A stretch of 64,000 nucleotides of DNA from Pedobacter soli. GTDB taxonomy: Bacteria > Bacteroidota > Bacteroidia > Sphingobacteriales > Sphingobacteriaceae. Position numbers and translations under genes: made by a program. The DNA lies in NCBI RefSeq assembly GCF_900101435.1, contig NZ_FMZH01000007.1, positions 62,001-126,000 of the forward strand, written 5' to 3'. Below are positions 61,170 to 64,000 of this stretch, piece after piece. The notes beneath the pieces were generated by a model. That model searched no databases. It had not been told where the DNA came from and saw nothing but the letters and a program-made list of their open reading frames with translations. Positions within the stretch are counted from its first letter, which is position 1. Each line of letters begins with the position of its first letter.

Positions 61170-62588
61170 ATGAGAAGCAGATCTGTTTTAATGCTTATAG
61201 CTTTTATATTTTTTACAACTGCAGTTTCAGCACAGTTTAAAACGCCCGAATGGGTGAGTAAGGCTGGTGCCCGAAAATTCAGTTTTAAGCAAAAAAACTA
61301 TCAGGCTAACCAATATGGAGCAATAAATGATGGTAAAACCTTAGCTACTAAAGCCATTCAACAGGCTATTGATGATTGTGCCGCAAAAGGCGGAGGCACC
61401 GTTTCTTTTCTGCCAGGCAAGTATTTAACAGGTTCTTTATTTATTAAAACCGGTGTAAATTTCGAAGTGGGCAAAGGTGTGGAGTTATTGGGGAGCCAGG
61501 ACATAAAAGATTACCCTGAAATTGATACACGTGTGGCCGGCATCGAAATGAAATGGCCTGCAGCGCTGATCAATATCCTGAAGCAGAACAAAGCAGCTAT
61601 TTCGGGTTCAGGGTTGATTAATGCCCAGGGCAAACCTTTTTGGGATTATTACTGGAACCTCAGAAAAGATTACGACGCCAAAGGCCTGCGCTGGATTGTT
61701 GATTATGATGCCAAACGCCCGCGGACAGTATTGATCGAATCGGCTAACGACGTGGTGGTAAAAGATGTGAATTTACAGCAGGCAGGCTTCTGGACTGTTC
61801 AGATTTTATATTCGAGCCATGTAACCATTGATAAAATTACCATCCGCAACAATGTAGATGGCCATGGCCCTAGTACTGATGGCATTGATGTAGATTCATC
61901 GCTCTGGACTTTAATCCAAAACTGCGATATCGACTGTAACGATGATAATTTTTGCCTCAAAGCTGGTCGCGACTGGGATGGCCTGCGCGTAAACCGGCCA
62001 ACTGAATATGTGGTAATCCGCAATTGCATTGCGCGTAAAGGTGCAGGTTTACTGACTTTAGGCAGCGAAACTTCGGGCAGTATCCGCCACGTTTGGGCTA
62101 CTGATTTGGTAGGGTATGGTACCGGAAATGCTTTAAACATTAAATCTGCCAAAACCAGGGGTGGTACCGTAGAAGATGTTTATTTCGGTAATATTACGAT
62201 GGAAGGGGGAGGTAATGTAATTCAGGTTAACCCCAACTGGAACCCGGCTTACAGTTATTCTACTTTGCCCGCTGGCTACAATCCTGATTCGATCCCTGTA
62301 CATTGGACCAAGTTACTCACACATGTTGAACCAGCAAGCAAAGGCATACCCCAAATACGCAATATTAATGTTTTCAACGTGAAGGCAAAAGACGTTAAAA
62401 AAGCCATCAATGCCACTGGTTTCAGCGAAACGATTTTAAAAAATTTCAACTTTAAAAATTTAGATATTGCTACGGCTACAGCTGGGAATATCGAATTTGC
62501 CGAAAACTGGACATTCGACCAGGTGAAGATTGCGGCTGGCGATGGAAGCACTTTAAAAGTAACAGATGCAACGAACGTAAAGCCTTAA
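61170..62588 (+). CDS. GH28-family polygalacturonase-like hydrolase
   Basis: This 472-residue protein has a signal peptide (VLMLIAFIFFTTAVSAQ) and a parallel beta-helix with GH28 motifs: the NTDG-type string STDGIDVDSS, the DD pair in DCNDDNFCLKAG, the TLGSETSG string in place of GHG, and LNIKSAKTRGG (RIK type). GH28 enzymes cut galacturonan in pectin. It is separate from the SusCD locus but would complement it in pectin use. The hairpin at 62627-62659 serves as terminator on both strands. Confidence 0.92.
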   Translation: MRSRSVLMLIAFIFFTTAVSAQFKTPEWVSKAGARKFSFKQKNYQANQYGAINDGKTLATKAIQQAIDDCAAKGGGTVSFLPGKYLTGSLFIKTGVNFEVGKGVELLGSQDIKDYPEIDTRVAGIEMKWPAALINILKQNKAAISGSGLINAQGKPFWDYYWNLRKDYDAKGLRWIVDYDAKRPRTVLIESANDVVVKDVNLQQAGFWTVQILYSSHVTIDKITIRNNVDGHGPSTDGIDVDSSLWTLIQNCDIDCNDDNFCLKAGRDWDGLRVNRPTEYVVIRNCIARKGAGLLTLGSETSGSIRHVWATDLVGYGTGNALNIKSAKTRGGTVEDVYFGNITMEGGGNVIQVNPNWNPAYSYSTLPAGYNPDSIPVHWTKLLTHVEPASKGIPQIRNINVFNVKAKDVKKAINATGFSETILKNFNFKNLDIATATAGNIEFAENWTFDQVKIAAGDGSTLKVTDATNVKP

Positions 62589-62624
62589 TGCAGCATAGGT
62601 TGTGTTTTGAAAAAATAGGGCAAT

Positions 62625-62712
62625 AAAAAAAGGTACAACACTCGCTGTCGTACCTTTTTATCTAAATTAACGCTCTCAATCTATGATTGATGCAGGGCTC
62701 TCACCCCCTGCG
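62625..62712 (-). ncRNA. Candidate small RNA, three hairpins
   Basis: On the minus strand a promoter-like element is followed by an 88-nt stretch that folds into three hairpins in a row: GCAGGG/CCCTGC (62692-62711), a perfect TCAATC/GATTGA with a 3-base loop (62676-62690), and AAAAAGGTAC/GTACCTTTTT with inner pairs (62627-62659), ending in a T tract. No reading frame fits. No known RNA family is recognised. The last hairpin also terminates the GH28 gene. Confidence 0.55.
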
Positions 62713-62716
62713 GTGT

Positions 62717-62749
62717 CAAAGGTATTATAATTTTTTGTTTTTTCACAAA
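62717..62749 (-). promoter_or_regulatory. Bacteroidota promoter TTTG-N21-TACCTTTG for the small RNA
   Basis: TTTG (62749-62746), a 21-base spacer and TACCTTTG (62724-62717) match the consensus on the minus strand. Transcription would start at about 62711, at the first hairpin. Confidence 0.55.
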
Positions 62750-62943
62750 ATCTGAATTTAATTAACAAATTATTTTCTCAACACCCGCTAAACTCCGGTT
62801 GAACTTGAGGGCTAAATATGTCTGGTTCAGCAGGCTATTTGCCAAACTGGGTCCTAAACAAATTCATCCACATCAATAGCATGGCTACCTTTAAATCATA
62901 ATCGGGCGGCAAATTACATTGTCTCCCTACAGAATTTAAAACC

Positions 62944-63351
62944 ATGAAAAAATATCAAAAAATTATTTTTAGCAGCGCTTTGGCTTTCGCATTAACAGCT
63001 TTTATAGCACTTGCAACTTTTGCCCAGCAAACAGGCATTACCAGAACCAACCATCAAAGGCACGACATTAGCGTACCAGGTTACGAAACTATACAGGCAA
63101 GTATAGCCTTTGAGCCCGGCGTTCACTTTGGCATGCATTCACATCCGGGCGAAGAGGTAATTTATGTGCTCAAAGGTACATTTGAGTATCAGATTGATGG
63201 CGAAAAACCGGTGAGGCTTAAAGCTGGTGATGTACTTTTTATCCCCGCAGGGAAAAATCATCAGGCCAAAAATGTAGGCAAGAATAAGGCTGTTGAGCTG
63301 GCTACCTATATTGTAGAAAAAGGAAAAACACTGGTGGTAATGAAACCTTAA
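62944..63351 (+). CDS. Secreted cupin-domain protein
   Basis: This 135-residue protein has a signal peptide (SALAFALTAFIALATFAQQ) and one cupin domain: PGVHFGMHSHPGEEVIYVLK has the metal-binding H-x-H and E residues, then LKAGDVLFIPAGKNHQAKNV holds the last H. The domain binds a metal ion and could be an enzyme or a binding protein of the envelope. No neighbour shows its partner. The 280 bases before it hold the small RNA. Confidence 0.88.
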   Translation: MKKYQKIIFSSALAFALTAFIALATFAQQTGITRTNHQRHDISVPGYETIQASIAFEPGVHFGMHSHPGEEVIYVLKGTFEYQIDGEKPVRLKAGDVLFIPAGKNHQAKNVGKNKAVELATYIVEKGKTLVVMKP

Positions 63352-63407
63352 AACTGGCGTTAACCGAAAGGAGTAAAAAAATAATCCTTTCGGTTAAACT
63401 TTTGTGT

Positions 63408-64000
63408 TTATAAAATCTCGATACCTTTTTCTTCCAGCGCTTCAAAAATGTGCGCGTTCACCATGCTTTTGGTTAATTCTGCCTGTGAAATATCCTTGCA
63501 CCAGAAAAATATCCGCACGTCGCTGCTTGCACGGCTAACCGGACTAATCATGATGACAGGCTCTTTGGCGGCAAACACGTTAGTATTTTCAATAATCACA
63601 TTGCGGATCAGGGTGGTTACTTCAGATGAATTGAAAGGTTTGGCAATAGAAAGCAGCAGATCAACACGCATCTGGTTGTTGCTCAGAGTCCAGTTGATGA
63701 TGTTGTTGGAAAGGATAGAACCATTTGGGATAATGATTTCAGCTCCTTCATCGCTTAGCAGGGTGCTCGATCGTACACCAATTTCTTTTACCCTGCCTTT
63801 TTTATTGCTGAGTTCAACCACGTCGCCAATGCGGATGGTTTTATCGAAAATGAGGATGATACCCGAAACAAAATTGCTTACAATATTCTGTAAACCTAGT
63901 CCGATACCCACACCTAAAGCACCCAATATCACAGTTATTTTATCGATGGGTAAGCCAGAAGCTGCAACTGCAATTAAGAAACCACTGATAAGTAAAACCA
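63408..64000 (-). CDS. MscS-type mechanosensitive channel, 5' end outside the window
   Basis: The last 197 or so residues are visible; the frame stays open to the right edge, so the gene begins beyond it. The pore helix and following loop are clear: VILGALGVGIGLGLQNIVSN, then FVSGIILIFDKTIRIGDVVE, then VKEIGVRSSTLLSDEGAEII and IPNGSILSNNIINWT, the MscS beta domain. The C-terminal alpha-beta part follows (LRIFFWCKDIS type). These channels open under membrane tension to release solutes. The size upstream cannot be judged. Confidence 0.92.
   Translation of the reverse strand, partial: VLLISGFLIAVAASGLPIDKITVILGALGVGIGLGLQNIVSNFVSGIILIFDKTIRIGDVVELSNKKGRVKEIGVRSSTLLSDEGAEIIIPNGSILSNNIINWTLSNNQMRVDLLLSIAKPFNSSEVTTLIRNVIIENTNVFAAKEPVIMISPVSRASSDVRIFFWCKDISQAELTKSMVNAHIFEALEEKGIEIL

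Overview
The window looks like the chromosome of a Bacteroidota bacterium, most likely Sphingobacteriaceae (Pedobacter-like). The signs are a SusC/SusD polysaccharide locus with a hybrid two-component regulator, a PorV-type outer membrane protein of the type IX secretion system, Bacteroidota-type promoters (TTTG-N19-21-TAnnTTTG), almost no Shine-Dalgarno sequences, frequent TTG starts, and a Bacteroidota-type conjugative module (MobA/MobB/TraK/TraM). The genus is inferred from gene content only.

Layout. (1) 1-5408: the 3' part of a large Rhs/YD-repeat polymorphic toxin, then a DUF4279 protein (candidate immunity protein) and a PorV-like protein. (2) 5765-42006: a mobile island next to a tRNA-Ser(UGA) gene. 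Its right end holds an intact large serine recombinase whose reading frame runs into the tRNA. Its left end holds the C-terminal half of a diverged second recombinase between two 27-bp direct repeats that resemble the tRNA 3' end. This suggests that several elements have stacked at one site. Inside lie a block of small ICE proteins (14443-17739), a conjugation remnant (26592-33215) and three cargo blocks (6594-14256, 17892-26537, 33633-40013). The cargo is rich in defence-type domains: PD-(D/E)xK nucleases, four proteins with a HEPN-type Rx4H motif, a GIY-YIG-like protein, an ESCO1-like zinc finger plus GNAT protein, and a DisA-like nucleotidyl cyclase next to an Mrr-like nuclease. (3) 42231-64000: ordinary chromosome with DoxX, the polysaccharide locus 42763-59473, a GNAT acetyltransferase, peptidase E, a GH28 pectinase, a candidate small RNA, a cupin, and an MscS channel that runs off the right edge.

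How the parts work together. The conjugation remnant keeps a relaxosome (MobA-like accessory protein, MobB relaxase, candidate oriT) and TraK-L-M. The coupling protein is fused in frame to the tail of TraJ and everything normally between them is missing, so the island probably cannot build its own conjugation apparatus. The best candidate for an undescribed system is the tight plus-strand operon 19871-25850: DUF6904-like protein, zinc finger/GNAT protein, small protein, DUF6602 nuclease-like protein, DisA-like cyclase with an altered RHR motif, and Mrr-like nuclease. By domain logic it reads as a nucleotide-signalled defence operon. The polysaccharide locus couples a split hybrid regulator to a SusCD pair, three GH43-like enzymes, a GH5-like enzyme and a GH2 enzyme, fitting use of an arabinose- or xylose-containing plant polymer.
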